Shown here one piece after another: positions 20,440 to 29,737 of a stretch of DNA of 64,000 nt. This DNA comes from Cranoglanis bouderius (lineage: Eukaryota; Chordata; Actinopteri; Siluriformes; Cranoglanididae): assembly GCA_023630585.1 (NCBI GenBank), contig CM042556.1, forward strand, positions 535,001 to 599,000. The letters run 5' to 3'. Position numbers and translations under genes: made by a program. The notes under the pieces were generated by a model that was not told the DNA's origin, did not search any database, and saw only the letters and a program-made list of their open reading frames with translations. Every line of letters starts with the position of its first letter. The first letter of the stretch is position 1.

Positions 20440-21285
20440 AGGCACGGCTCCCGAAGCGCCGCAAGTTCCAACCACTTTGGTGGACCTGGGCCCCTGGGCA
20501 GGATCCTAACCTCTGCCCTCCAGGACCTGAGGCTGGTTATGTCCAGTGTCCCGAAACCAGAGCAGAGCATGTCGGGTTTTCCTTTGAGCCTTGGACGAGA
20601 ACTTGGACAAGAACTTGGACGAGAACTTGGAGTGGTGCTTGAACCGATGCCTGGTCTGGATCTCGGAGCTGCGCATGACCTGGTGCTTGGCCTGGATCTC
20701 GGAGCTGCGCGTGACCTGGTGCTTGACCTGGAGCTTAGCTTGAAGCTTGGCCTGGAACCAGGATCAGACTCAGCTCTAGCAACTGGATCAGGGACAGCTT
20801 TGGCACCTGGATCCGAGACAGAGTTTGAGACAGACTTCGAGAAAGACTTCGAGAAAGACTTGGAAATAGACTTTGAAACTGGACAGAGGTCCCAAAACCA
20901 TAAACAAAATCAAAAACTTGGTTGGAAACAGAGTTGGAAATTAAATTTGAGACAGGGCTGAAGACAGGGCCAGAGACAGGGCCAGAGACAGGGCTGGAGA
21001 CAGGGCTGGAGACAGGGCTGGAGACAGGGCTGGAGACAGGGCTGGAAATTAAATTGGAGATAGGGTTGGAGACAGGGTTGGAAACAGAGCTGGAAAATAA
21101 ATTAGAAACAGCTTCTGAAACTGGACTGGCTGCTGAACTAGAAAAGTAATTAGAGACAGTGGAGGAGACAGTGAAGTGAGCTGGGTTCGAAACGGAGCTG
21201 GAAACGGAGCTGGGAGTTAAATCAGCCTCCGAACTGAGAAGGAGAGCAAAAACATATCCAGAAATTAAACCAATGTAGCTAGCAA

Positions 21286-21930
21286 CTAAATCAGGAACTG
21301 GACTAGGAAAGGACTAGGAACAGGGTCGGAACCTGGACTTGGACATGGAACTGGACTAGAAACTGGACTAGAAACTGGACTGGAACTGGGAACGGGAGCA
21401 GGACTGGGAACAGGATTGGGAGCAGGACTGGGAACAGGATTGGGAGCAGGACTGGGAACAGGACTGGGAACCTGACTGGGAACTGGATCAGAAATTGGCC
21501 TTGGAATAGGGCAGAAATCTGGACATGGACTTGGACATGGATTAGAATTAGGGCAGGAACCTGGACATGGACTTGGACATGGATTAGGACTAGGGCAGGA
21601 ACCTGCACATGGACTTGGACGTGGACTAGGACTAGGGCAGGAACCTGGACATGGACTTGGACATGGACTAGGATTCGGACAGGAACCTGAACATGGACTC
21701 AATGTTGCGCTAAAACATGGGCTAGGACTTGGAACGGAGGTCATCCCTTGGACCTCGGATACGGACTGAGCTTGAGAAGAGGCCATCCCATGGGCCTCTG
21801 ACATGAACTTAGCTTCGGAGGAGGTCATCCCATGGACCTCTGACATGAACTTAGCTTCAGAGGAGGTCATCCTGTGGACCTCTGACATGAACTTAACTTC
21901 GGAGGAGGTCATCCTGTGGACCTCTGACAT
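21286..21930 (-). pseudogene. Repeat-coding region of the inverted copy
   Basis: On the minus strand a 214-residue frame begins with about five units of SEVHRMTSSEVKFM (the 42-bp repeat). It then passes into SPSPCPSPCPGSCP-type and PSPAPNPVPSP-type repeats. It is in a different frame from the zinc-finger ORF upstream (ending at 21893), so a frameshift separates them. The N-terminal Met is internal to the repeat and not a real start. The plus strand over 20600-21150 is open as ETGLETG-type sequence, an antisense effect. Confidence 0.55.
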
Positions 21931-22801
21931 GGACAGGGCTCATGACATGGACATTGGAGGCTTCTTCTTGAACCTCTGATGAGAACATGGCTTGGACAGA
22001 GGTTTCCTCGTGGACCTCCGATATGAGCAGGCCAGGAGAGGAGGTTTCCTCTTGAATCTCTGGCATGCACAGAACTGGAGTGGAGGTTTTCTCTTGAACC
22101 TCCCAGAGCAGCTCAGCTGAAGGGACCTCCTGCTGGGTCTCTGGCTGCAGCTCGGGGCTGGAGGTTGCCATGTTAACCTCCAGGTGCAGCTCCTTTGAGG
22201 AGACCTCCTGCTGGGCCTCCTGCTGGAGCTCGGGGCTGGAGATTGCCACGTTTACCTCAAGTTGTAGCTCCATGGAGGAGACTTCCTGCTGGGTCTCCGG
22301 CTGGAGCTCTGAGGGTGCCCACCTGTGGAGGCGCTTATGCACCCGCCAGCTGCCCTTAAAACAGCCTTGGGAGCAGAAGTAGCTGCTCCTTACTCCCTGG
22401 TTCCTGCATGTGGGGCACTGCAGGATGGCTGGTCGGGTGCATCCCTCGGTGGCACACTCCTGGGTTAGGGGATGAGAGGTGTAGGCCGCCATATTAGCCC
22501 GCTTACTCTCATAAAATCCCAGGAATGTTTGACTAGGTCGGTCGCCCAGACGGTCCTTCCCCAAAAAGGTCCTGAGGTCGGGTTGGAAGTCTGGGCTTCC
22601 GAACACCTGGACCAGTAGATCCACAAAGCCTGAAACTGTTTTGAGCTGCGTGGATCTACTGGCAAGGTGAAGCTCTGCCCATTGGCGAGTGGAGCCGACT
22701 AGATGAGAGAGGAGGAACCCCAACCACTCTTCTTCGTCGGGTTTGGGTCCTCCAAGCTCAAAAAATAAAGCTATGCCTGCAACAATAAGCATTGAGGCCA
22801 A
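21893..22801 (-). CDS. Gag-like protein with METAP1-type C6H2 zinc finger
   Basis: The open frame codes for 302 residues. Residues 26-80 (WLGFLLSHLVGSTRQWAEL, later VDLLVQVFGSPDFQPDLRTF) have the pattern of a Ty3-type Gag capsid N-terminal domain: a leucine-rich helix, G-x-x-x-x-W-A, then F-x-x-L-x-x-x-FG-x-P. Residues 116-159 (22456-22325) are a zinc finger, C-x4-C-x7-C-x2-C-x10-C-x3-C-x7-H-x3-H with LQCPTC and YFCSQGCFKGSW, the same spacing as the METAP1 N-terminal finger, which is known to mediate ribosome association. Residues after about 165 are 26-residue ELQPETQQEVSS-type repeats in frame. The natural start is probably further upstream (22938 or 22958) and joined by a frameshift near 22801, so this copy is likely inactive. 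Which step it would serve (RNA binding or ribosome targeting) is inference. Confidence 0.7.
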   Translation of the reverse strand: MASMLIVAGIALFFELGGPKPDEEEWLGFLLSHLVGSTRQWAELHLASRSTQLKTVSGFVDLLVQVFGSPDFQPDLRTFLGKDRLGDRPSQTFLGFYESKRANMAAYTSHPLTQECATEGCTRPAILQCPTCRNQGVRSSYFCSQGCFKGSWRVHKRLHRWAPSELQPETQQEVSSMELQLEVNVAISSPELQQEAQQEVSSKELHLEVNMATSSPELQPETQQEVPSAELLWEVQEKTSTPVLCMPEIQEETSSPGLLISEVHEETSVQAMFSSEVQEEASNVHVMSPVHVRGPQDDLLRS

Positions 22802-22958
22802 GTGGCAAAGCTGTCAAAATCGTCTGGAGGATAGACGGAAGTCCACTGAGGAAGAAACATAGAATTATATGCAGGCATATTAAATGTGGCGTGGCATGGC
22901 GTGGCGTGGAGTGCCCTCGCTTTCCCCGCTGCATCCATTTTTTCTCCGCTGCATCCAT
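22802..22958 (-). pseudogene. Start of gag, with duplicated start codon
   Basis: Two ATGGATGCAGCGG-type starts lie 20 bp apart (22958 and 22938). From 22938 the frame continues with MDAAGKARALHATPRH and reaches WPQC before a stop. It corresponds to the MDATRKSW start at 9757. The main gag frame then continues at 22801 after a frameshift. Confidence 0.55.
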
Positions 22959-23310
22959 CAAACTTAATCCATGAACAAAAAGGTAACCATAATCCAAAAT
23001 GATAATGTACTTAGCCGAAGAGGCAGTAATCCAAAAAGGAAACAGTAATCCACAAAAAAGCAGTTATCCAAAAAACACAGGGAAACACATGCCAGGCATT
23101 GAGGTGGTCTGGGAACCACGAATTATGAGCTAAGGGATAAATACGCGAGGCTGGAAAGGTGGTCTGGGAACCACGAAGAACGAGCTAAGGGATAAATACA
23201 TGAGGCTAGAAACGTGGTTTGGAAACCACGAAGAAATGGCTACAGCAAATATCTAAGTTCAATCATAACTAAGGCAAGGTTAAACTCATCTAATATTCCG
23301 CGCCGAAGCG
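22959..23310 (-). repeat. 5' LTR of the inverted copy, truncated at both ends
   Basis: The sequence matches 19692-20095 of the 3' LTR, including 2.7 units of the 55-bp repeat. The U5 end and the primer site are missing: the LTR runs straight into the gag start at a shared GATGG. The U3 end is cut at the GCGCCGAAGCGG position by a LINE fragment. Confidence 0.85.
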
Positions 23311-24293
23311 GAATATAACATCTCCTTCCATTTCTATGCTGATGATTCTCAGCTGTACCTCCCATTAAAATCTAGAGATTCTCTGCAGTCTCTCATGGAC
23401 TGGCTTGAGAATATTAAATGCTGGATGGCAAATAACAGCTCAACAATGATAAAACTGAGGTGATTATCTTCGGTCCATCCAAAACTAGAAGCTCTATATC
23501 TAGTTATTTAGACAATCTCACTCCATATGTTAAGCCACATGCAAAAAATGTAGGTGTTATCTTTGACTCTGAGCTTTGTCTAGAAAAACAAATGAACTCA
23601 GTTGTGAAAAAACAGCTTTTATCAGTTGAGAGTCATTTCCGGACTTAAATCATCACTTTCCTTTCAAGATTTGGAAAAAGTCATTCATGAATTTATTACA
23701 TCACGCCTGAACTATTGTAATTCTCTATACCTTGGTCTTCTCCACTTGGCCATCTTCACTGGCACACTTACAGGTGGTCCAGAACACAGCCGCTAGACTG
23801 TTAACGAATGCAAAAAAACGTGAACATATCACTCCAATTCTAGCTTCTCTTCTTTTTTAGAATTCAGTTCAAGATTTTTCTGATTGTTTTCTTAATCGAC
23901 TAGCCCCATCCTATATTTCTGACCTTATTCATTTGCATTCAGCTCCCAAGTCTCTCAGGTCTTCCAGTAAAGCTCTTCTCATGTCTTAAATTAAAAGGTG
24001 ACAGAGCATTTGCAGTTGCTACTCCACATTTATGGATGGAATCAATTGCCACCTGACATGAAGAGTGCTCCCCAAATCTCTATTTTTAAATCTAAACTTA
24101 AGACACATTTTTACTCTTTGGCACTCCCTGGCTATTAATTTGTTGATTAGTAACTGTTTTTTTTTTTTTTTTTTTTTTTTTTTTCCATTGTTTATTTTAT
24201 TATCATTTATAACTGTTTCTGTACAGCACTTTGGTCAGTGTAAGCTGAATTTAAATGTGCTTTATAAATAAACTTTACTTACTTACTTACTTA
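23311..24293 (+). pseudogene. L2-like LINE, 5'-truncated reverse-transcriptase end
   Basis: The first residues read FHFYADDSQLYLPLK, the catalytic YADD motif of a LINE reverse transcriptase in the form usual for L2/CR1-type elements. Frameshifted pieces follow (NSLYLGLL, then a region corresponding to the end of the ORF). The 3' end is an A/T-rich segment with CTGTACAGCACTTTGGTC and an (ACTT)n tail at 24277-24293, as expected for L2 3' ends. A T run lies at 24159-24184. Inserted at, or fused to, the broken LTR at 23310. Confidence 0.7.
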
Positions 24294-24506
24294 TAGTAAC
24301 ATTAATAGAACGTTTGTTCAAAGTTATCTTGTCTTTAAAAACATTCTCAAAACTATAGCACAAAAATGTTATTCATACATCATTGGTGGACTTTTTTTTC
24401 TGGAATGTTTTAGTTGGACGTCCATCTAATGTTTTTTAAACGTTACTATTTGGTTGTTTGATCATTATGTTCATAAGAGAATTTACAACATGAAGTCACA
24501 AGACAC

Positions 24507-27170
24507 CAGGGTCGGAAATTAATAGGGCCTCAGGGCAAAAATGCCACCGGAAATGATCAAAATGCCCCACATATTTAAAATGTAAGGGCAAAAAAAGCCC
24601 CCGTAGTTAATGCCTGGAGTGGTTTTTGATAAAAAAGAATAAAATCAGCCATGCAAACCCGGACATGCCATCAAACACTCCAACAACATAAAAACCGGAG
24701 ACATCCAAATCCACTGTGAAAATATCTACTATCGAGCTGTAGAAAATCAAGTCAAGTGGCTTTTTACTGTCATTTCAACCATGACAATACAGCTGGTACA
24801 GTACACAGTGAAATGAAACATTCCTCCAGGACCATGGTGCTACATGAAACAATATACTAACCACATGAGACGACATAGAACTATATAAGACCTACACATT
24901 TTACATAAAGTGCATGTTCAAACAACACAAGAAAGTACAGTAACTACTAAAACAGGAACAATAGGCACAGTAAGTGACGGTGTAGCGCCGGCCAGTACAC
25001 AGTTCTAGTATGGAAATGTCCAATATAACAGTAGTGCAAAAGATAGGTGCAAAAGAGTAACAATATAGTTAAAAAATGCTGTAAATGTAAACATAATATG
25101 CTATGACTTAGTATTCAGCAGGCTAACTTATACCAAATATGGGCATAGCAGTTATTGCGGTAGCAACCAGGTAAAGTGTATAATAGTGACAAGAAATTAA
25201 ATGTGATATTTTTATAAATACAGTAGCAGCAAAAAAAAGTAGTACAGTCAATGCAAAAATGTGCAATATATTGCAATGGGAGTGGGATGGTATTCAGTTC
25301 AGAGTGCGTGCATGCATGCGTGTCAGTCCAGTCTCTGAGTATTGAACTTGGGGGAAAAAGCTGTTGCACAGTCTGGCCGTGATGGCCCAAATACTTCGGT
25401 ACTTTTTTCCAGGCGGCAGGGGGGTGAAGAGTGTGTGTGAGGGGTGTGTGGGGTCATCCACAATGCTGGTGGCTTTGAGAATGCAGTGTGTGGTGTAAAT
25501 GTCTATGATGGAGGGGAGAGAGACCCCGATGATCTTCTCAGCTGTCCTCACTATCCTCTGCAGGGTCTTGCGATCCGATATGGTGCAATTTCCAAACCAG
25601 GCAGTGATGCAGCTGCTCAGGATGCTCTCAATGGTTCCTCTGTAGAACGTGGTGAGGATGAGGGGTGGAAGATGGGCTTTTTTCAGCCTTCGCAGAAAGT
25701 AGAGATGCTGAGAGCTCGCTCTGTGCTCCCCTGAAGTCAACAACCATCTCTTTTGTTTTTTCCATGTTCAAAGACAGGTTGTTGGCTCTGCAGCAGTCCG
25801 TTAGCTGCTGCACCTCCTCTCTATATGCTGACTCATTGTTCTTGCTGATGAAACCCACCACGGTCGTGTCATCAGCGAACTTGATGATGTGATCTGAGCT
25901 GTGCATTGCTGCACAGTCATGAGTGAGCAGAGTGAACAACAGTGAACTGAGCACACAGTCCTGGGGGGCCCCAGTATTCAGCTGGAGATGTTGTTCCCGA
26001 TCCGGACTGACTGAGGAATCCTAGTCAGGAAGTCCAGGATCCAGTTGCAGAGAGAGGTGTTCAAGCCCAGCAGGTTCAGCTTTCCAATCAGGTGCTGAGG
26101 AATGATTGTGTTGAATGCTGAACTGAAGTCTATGAACAGCATTCGAACGTAGGTGTCCTTTTTGTTCAGGTGGGTGAGAGCCAGATGTAGGGTGGTGGCG
26201 ATCAACTGTTGAGCGGTTGAGATGATACACGAACTGCAGGGGATCCAATGAGGGGGGCAGCAGGGTCTCAAAGTGCCTCATGACGAGCCTCTCGAAGCAC
26301 TTCATGATGATGGGTGTGAGTGCAACGGGACGGTAGTCATTGAGGCAGGACACTGAAGGCTTCTTCGGCAGGAAGATGTTGAAGATGTCAGTGAGAACAT
26401 CCACTAGCTGGTCTGCACATTCTCTGAACACTCTGCCAGGAATGTTGTCTGGTCCAGCAGCTTTCCGTGGGTTGACTCTGCGTAGAGTTTTCCTCACATC
26501 AGCCGTGGTTAGACACAGCACCTGGAGGAGGGGTTAGGAGGAGGGGTTGTCTTCCTTGCCGCCACATCATTCTGCACCTCAAACCGAGCGTAGAAGTTGT
26601 TCAGTGCATCTGGAAGGGAGGCATTACTGTCACAGGCGGGTGATGTTGTCCTGTGGTTGCTGATGGCCTGAATGCCCTGCCACATGCGCTGAGTGTCGCC
26701 GCCATCCGTGAAGTGACTGTGGATTTTCTGGGCGTGTGCTCGCTTTGCCTCTCTGATGGTCCGGGACAGTTTGGCCCTCACTGTTCTTAGGGCCGCCTTG
26801 TGGACTGGCTCAATACCAAAACTCATGCTAACGACAATATTCTACAAGGTCTGTGCAAATTTCTGTGAAGAGCACCAATATCTATCTGAGCTTCGACAGC
26901 TTTGTCTCGGGCATGGTGACCGAGATAATAAGATATAAAATAAGACATAAAATAAGACATAAAATATACTAAGTAATTAAATGTTATGGTAGATGTTTCT
27001 TTAGCTGACAAATTTGTGAAGAAAATGAATACAAATAAAAAATACAAAGAGTTTGACGTAAATGGGTGACACTGTGTGTTTTATATGGTTGGAAAAAAAA
27101 TTAATAAATGCCCCTGAAAATCAATTCCAGAGGGCTTGCCCCTTTATTAAAAAGTTCATTTCTGACCCTG
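24507..27170. mobile_element. hAT-type element with 8-bp target duplication
   Basis: CAAGACAC lies at 24499-24506 and again at 27171-27178, an exact 8-bp duplication. Just inside are inverted ends: CAGGGTCGGAAATTAATA on the left and the inverse of CAGGGTCAGAAATGAAC on the right. Eight-bp duplications with CAGGG-type short inverted ends are characteristic of hAT transposons. Most of the interior is a later Rex1 LINE (24745-26830). A possible transposase remnant lies at 27062-27170 (open frame with FIKKFISD), but I could not identify it. Confidence 0.8.
24745..26830 (-). pseudogene. Rex1-type LINE reverse transcriptase, broken
   Basis: Read on the minus strand. 26826-26509 is the spacer before the RT. 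26521-26021 starts the RT with NPRKAAGPDNIPGRVFRECA and SVSCLNDYRPVALTPIIMKC. 26271-25978 has LFIDFSSAFNTIIPQHL (catalytic block A). 25954-25628 has HIIKFADDTTVVGF (catalytic FADD). 25743-25294 is the conserved C-terminal domain (YFLRRLKKAHLPP, FYRGTIESILSSCI, RTAEKIIG). The order and wording fit the Rex1/Babar group of fish LINEs. Frameshifts separate the blocks. The endonuclease is missing (5' truncation), and the 3' UTR reaches about 24745 (gtcaagtggctttttactgt). Confidence 0.85.
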
Positions 27171-27247
27171 CAAGACACATGTATAAGGAACATGTGAATG
27201 TAAGTTATGAAATATACAGGGAAGCAGGTATAATACATTTTACTGAC

Positions 27248-27414
27248 TTCACTGAACCTAATGCATTACTATAAACAAACAGGACTTTGAACTTCCCCTT
27301 CTGTAACTTATGTAACAGCATAATGAGCAGTCATCTCATTATGCTGTTACATAACTTACAGAAGGGGAAGTTCAAAGTCCTGTTTGCTTATAGTAATGCA
27401 TTAGGTTCAGTGAA
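27248..27414. repeat. Large perfect palindrome, 80-bp arms and 7-bp loop
   Basis: Arms 27248-27327 and 27335-27414 are inverse copies with at most one or two mismatches (around the TATAAAC/GCTTATA positions), with the loop CAGTCAT. The arm tip contains AACAGCATAATGAG. The same AACAGCATAATGAGCAGTCATCT recurs just downstream at 27450-27471, where it forms the target duplication of the RTE insertion. Confidence 0.9.
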
Positions 27415-27471
27415 CTTAGCTTTAGGTTTAGTGAACTGTTACTTATGTAACAGCATAATGAGCAGTCATCT

Positions 27472-29720
27472 CTATATCTTTTGTAGATACTGTAACTATA
27501 TCTTATGTAGACACTGTAATCTGAAGGAGATTAGCGATTGCAAAGTAGTGGTAGGCGAGAGTGTAGCTAGACAGCATAGGATGGTGGTGTGTAAGATGAC
27601 TCTGGTGGTGAGGAAGATGAAGAGAGCAAAGGCAGAGCTGAAGACAAAGTGGTGGAAATTGGAAAAGGAAGAGTCCTGTGCGGTTTTCATGGAGGAGTTG
27701 AGACAGGCTTTAGGTGGTCAGGAGGTGCTTCCAGATGACTGGACTACTACAGCCAAAGTGATCAGGGAGACAGGTAGGAAGGTGATAGGTGTGTCATCTG
27801 GAAGGAGGAAAGAAGACAAGGAGACTTGGTGGTGGAATGAGGAAGTTCAGGAGAGTATCCAGAAGAAGAGGTTAGCTAGGAAGAAGTGGGACAGTGAGAG
27901 GACGGAGGAAAGTAGACAGGAATATAGGGAGATGCAGTGTGAGGTTAAGATAGAGGTGGCAAAGGCCAAACAGAAAGCTTATGAGGACATGTATGCAAGG
28001 TTAGATAGTAAAGAAGGTGAGAGGGATTTGTATCGGTTGGCGAGGCAGAGGGATAGAGATGGTAAGGATGTGCAGCAGGTTAGAGTGATTAAAGATAGAG
28101 ATGGAAATGTGTTGACAGGTGACAGGAGGGTGAGGGAAAGATGGAAGGAGTACTTTGAGGAACTGATGAATGAGGAAAATGACAGAGAGAGAAGAGTAGT
28201 AGAGGCAAATATTGTTGAGCAGGAAGTAGAAAGGATTAGCAAGGGTGAAGTTAGGAGAGCTTTGAAGAGGATGAAGAGAGGAAAGGCGGTTGGTCCTGAT
28301 GACATACCAGTGGAGGTTTGGAAGTGTCTAGGAGAGATGGCAGTAGAGTTTTTAACTAGGTTGTTCAACGAGGTCTTAGAGAGTGAGAGGATGCCTGAGG
28401 AATGGAAGAGAAGTGTTTTGGTTCTGATTTTTAAGAACAAGGGAGATGTGCAGAGTTGTGGAAACTATAGAGGTATTAAGCTGATGAGCCATACAATGAA
28501 GTTGTGGGAAAGAGTAGTGGAAGCAAGGCTAAGGGGAGAAGTGAGCATTTGTGAGCAGCAGTATGGTTTCATGCCAAGAAAGAGCACTACAGATGCAATA
28601 TTTGCTTTGAGAATGTTGATGGAGAAGTACACAGAGGGTCAGAAAGAGCTGCATTGTGTCTTTGTAGATTTAGAGAAAGCATATGACAGGGTGCCAAGAG
28701 AGGAGCTGTGGTATTGTATGAGGAGGTCTGGAGTGGCAGAGAAGTATGTTAGAGTGGTGCAGGATATGTATGAGAGCAGTAGGACAATGGTAAGGTGTGC
28801 GGTAGGTGTGACAGAGGAGTTCACGGTGAAGGTGGGACTGCATCAAAGATCGGCTCTGAGCCCTTTCTTGTTTGTGGTGGTGATGGACAGGCTGACAGAT
28901 GAGGTCAGACAGGAATCTCCATGGACTATGATGTTTGCGGATGACATTGTGATCTGTAGTGAGAGCAGGGAGCAGGTGGAGGAAAGTCTAGAGAGGTGGA
29001 GGTTTGCTCTGGAGAGAAAAGGAATGAAGGTTAGTCGCAGCAAGACAGAATACATGTGTGTGAATGAGAGGGATCCAAGTGGAACAGTGAGATTACAGGG
29101 AGAAGAGATAAAGAAGGTGCAGGATTTTAAGTACTTAGGGTCAACAGTCCAGAGCAACGGGGAGTGTGGAAAAGAGGTGAAGAAGCGTGTGCAGGCAGGT
29201 TGGAATGGGTGGAGAAAAGTGTCAGGTCTGTTGTGTGATAAAAGAGTACCAGCAAGAATGAAAGGAAAGGTGTACAGGACAGTAGTGAGACCAGCGATGT
29301 TGTATGGTTTGGAGACAGTTGCACTGAGGAAAAGACAGGAGGAAGAGTTAGAGGTAGCAGAGGTAAAGATGTTGAGGTTCTCTTTGGGAGTGACGAGGAT
29401 GGATAGGATCAGGAATGAGTACATCAGGGGGACAGCACATGTGAGATGTTTTGGAGACAAAGTTAGAGAGGCCAGGTTGAGATGGTTTGGACATGTTCAG
29501 AGGAGGGAGAGTGAATATATCGGTAAAAGGATGCTGAGGTTAGAGCTGCCAGGCAGGAGGCCGAGAGGAAGACCAAAGAGGAGGTTTATGGATGTAGTGA
29601 AGGAGGACATGAAGGTAGTCGGTCTGAGAGAAGAGGATGCAGGGGAGAGGGCTAGATGGAGGCAGATGATTCGCTGTGGCCACCCCTGAAGGGAACAGCC
29701 GAAGGGAAAAGAAGAAGAAG
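27472..29720 (+). mobile_element. RTE-type LINE, 5'-truncated, with 17-bp target duplication
   Basis: ATAATGAGCAGTCATCT is present at 27455-27471 and 29721-29737. Between them is a LINE ending in the tail gaaaagaagaagaag. The endonuclease part of a full RTE is missing, so this is a 5'-truncated insertion of 2.25 kb. The unbroken reverse-transcriptase frame and exact duplication suggest a young insertion. An inverted fragment of the same family lies at 32990-33262. Confidence 0.9.
27581..29689 (+). CDS. RTE-type reverse transcriptase, open frame lacking the endonuclease
   Basis: The frame is open from 27287, but its first part is flanking DNA; the first LINE Met in frame is at 27581. The order is: charged spacer with WWWNEEVQESIQKKRLARKK, then RT blocks KAVGPDDIPVEVWK, SCGNYRGIKLM, LHCVFVDLEKAYDRVPREEL (block A), LHQRSALSPFLF, MFADDIVICSE (catalytic FADD, 28934-28945), and a C-terminal domain with LRWFGHVQRRESEYIGKRML and RWRQMIRCGHP. 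In the LHQ-x-SALSPFLF block the usual Gly is Arg (AGA, 28847-28849), which probably impairs activity. In a full element an AP endonuclease would precede it. Target-primed reverse transcription in the nucleus is the known role. Confidence 0.85.
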   Translation: MVVCKMTLVVRKMKRAKAELKTKWWKLEKEESCAVFMEELRQALGGQEVLPDDWTTTAKVIRETGRKVIGVSSGRRKEDKETWWWNEEVQESIQKKRLARKKWDSERTEESRQEYREMQCEVKIEVAKAKQKAYEDMYARLDSKEGERDLYRLARQRDRDGKDVQQVRVIKDRDGNVLTGDRRVRERWKEYFEELMNEENDRERRVVEANIVEQEVERISKGEVRRALKRMKRGKAVGPDDIPVEVWKCLGEMAVEFLTRLFNEVLESERMPEEWKRSVLVLIFKNKGDVQSCGNYRGIKLMSHTMKLWERVVEARLRGEVSICEQQYGFMPRKSTTDAIFALRMLMEKYTEGQKELHCVFVDLEKAYDRVPREELWYCMRRSGVAEKYVRVVQDMYESSRTMVRCAVGVTEEFTVKVGLHQRSALSPFLFVVVMDRLTDEVRQESPWTMMFADDIVICSESREQVEESLERWRFALERKGMKVSRSKTEYMCVNERDPSGTVRLQGEEIKKVQDFKYLGSTVQSNGECGKEVKKRVQAGWNGWRKVSGLLCDKRVPARMKGKVYRTVVRPAMLYGLETVALRKRQEEELEVAEVKMLRFSLGVTRMDRIRNEYIRGTAHVRCFGDKVREARLRWFGHVQRRESEYIGKRMLRLELPGRRPRGRPKRRFMDVVKEDMKVVGLREEDAGERARWRQMIRCGHP

Positions 29721-29737
29721 ATAATGAGCAGTCATCT

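Larger units (their letters stand above)
19581..23310 (-). mobile_element. Second copy of the zinc-finger Gag LTR retrotransposon, inverted
   Basis: Read on the minus strand: a partial 5' LTR (23310-22959), gag start codons (22958 and 22938), Gag-like capsid, C6H2 zinc finger, repeat modules, a conserved tail, a poly-G polypurine tract and a full 3' LTR (20423-19581). The order of modules is the same as at 9019-13824, but the sequence and the LTRs are well diverged, so this is a different subfamily. Again no pol gene is present. The 5' LTR has lost both outer ends, one to a LINE fragment and one to a deletion reaching the gag start. Confidence 0.85.

Noticed and set aside
28843..29460. 205-codon minus-strand frame
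   Set aside because: Antisense of the RTE reverse transcriptase.
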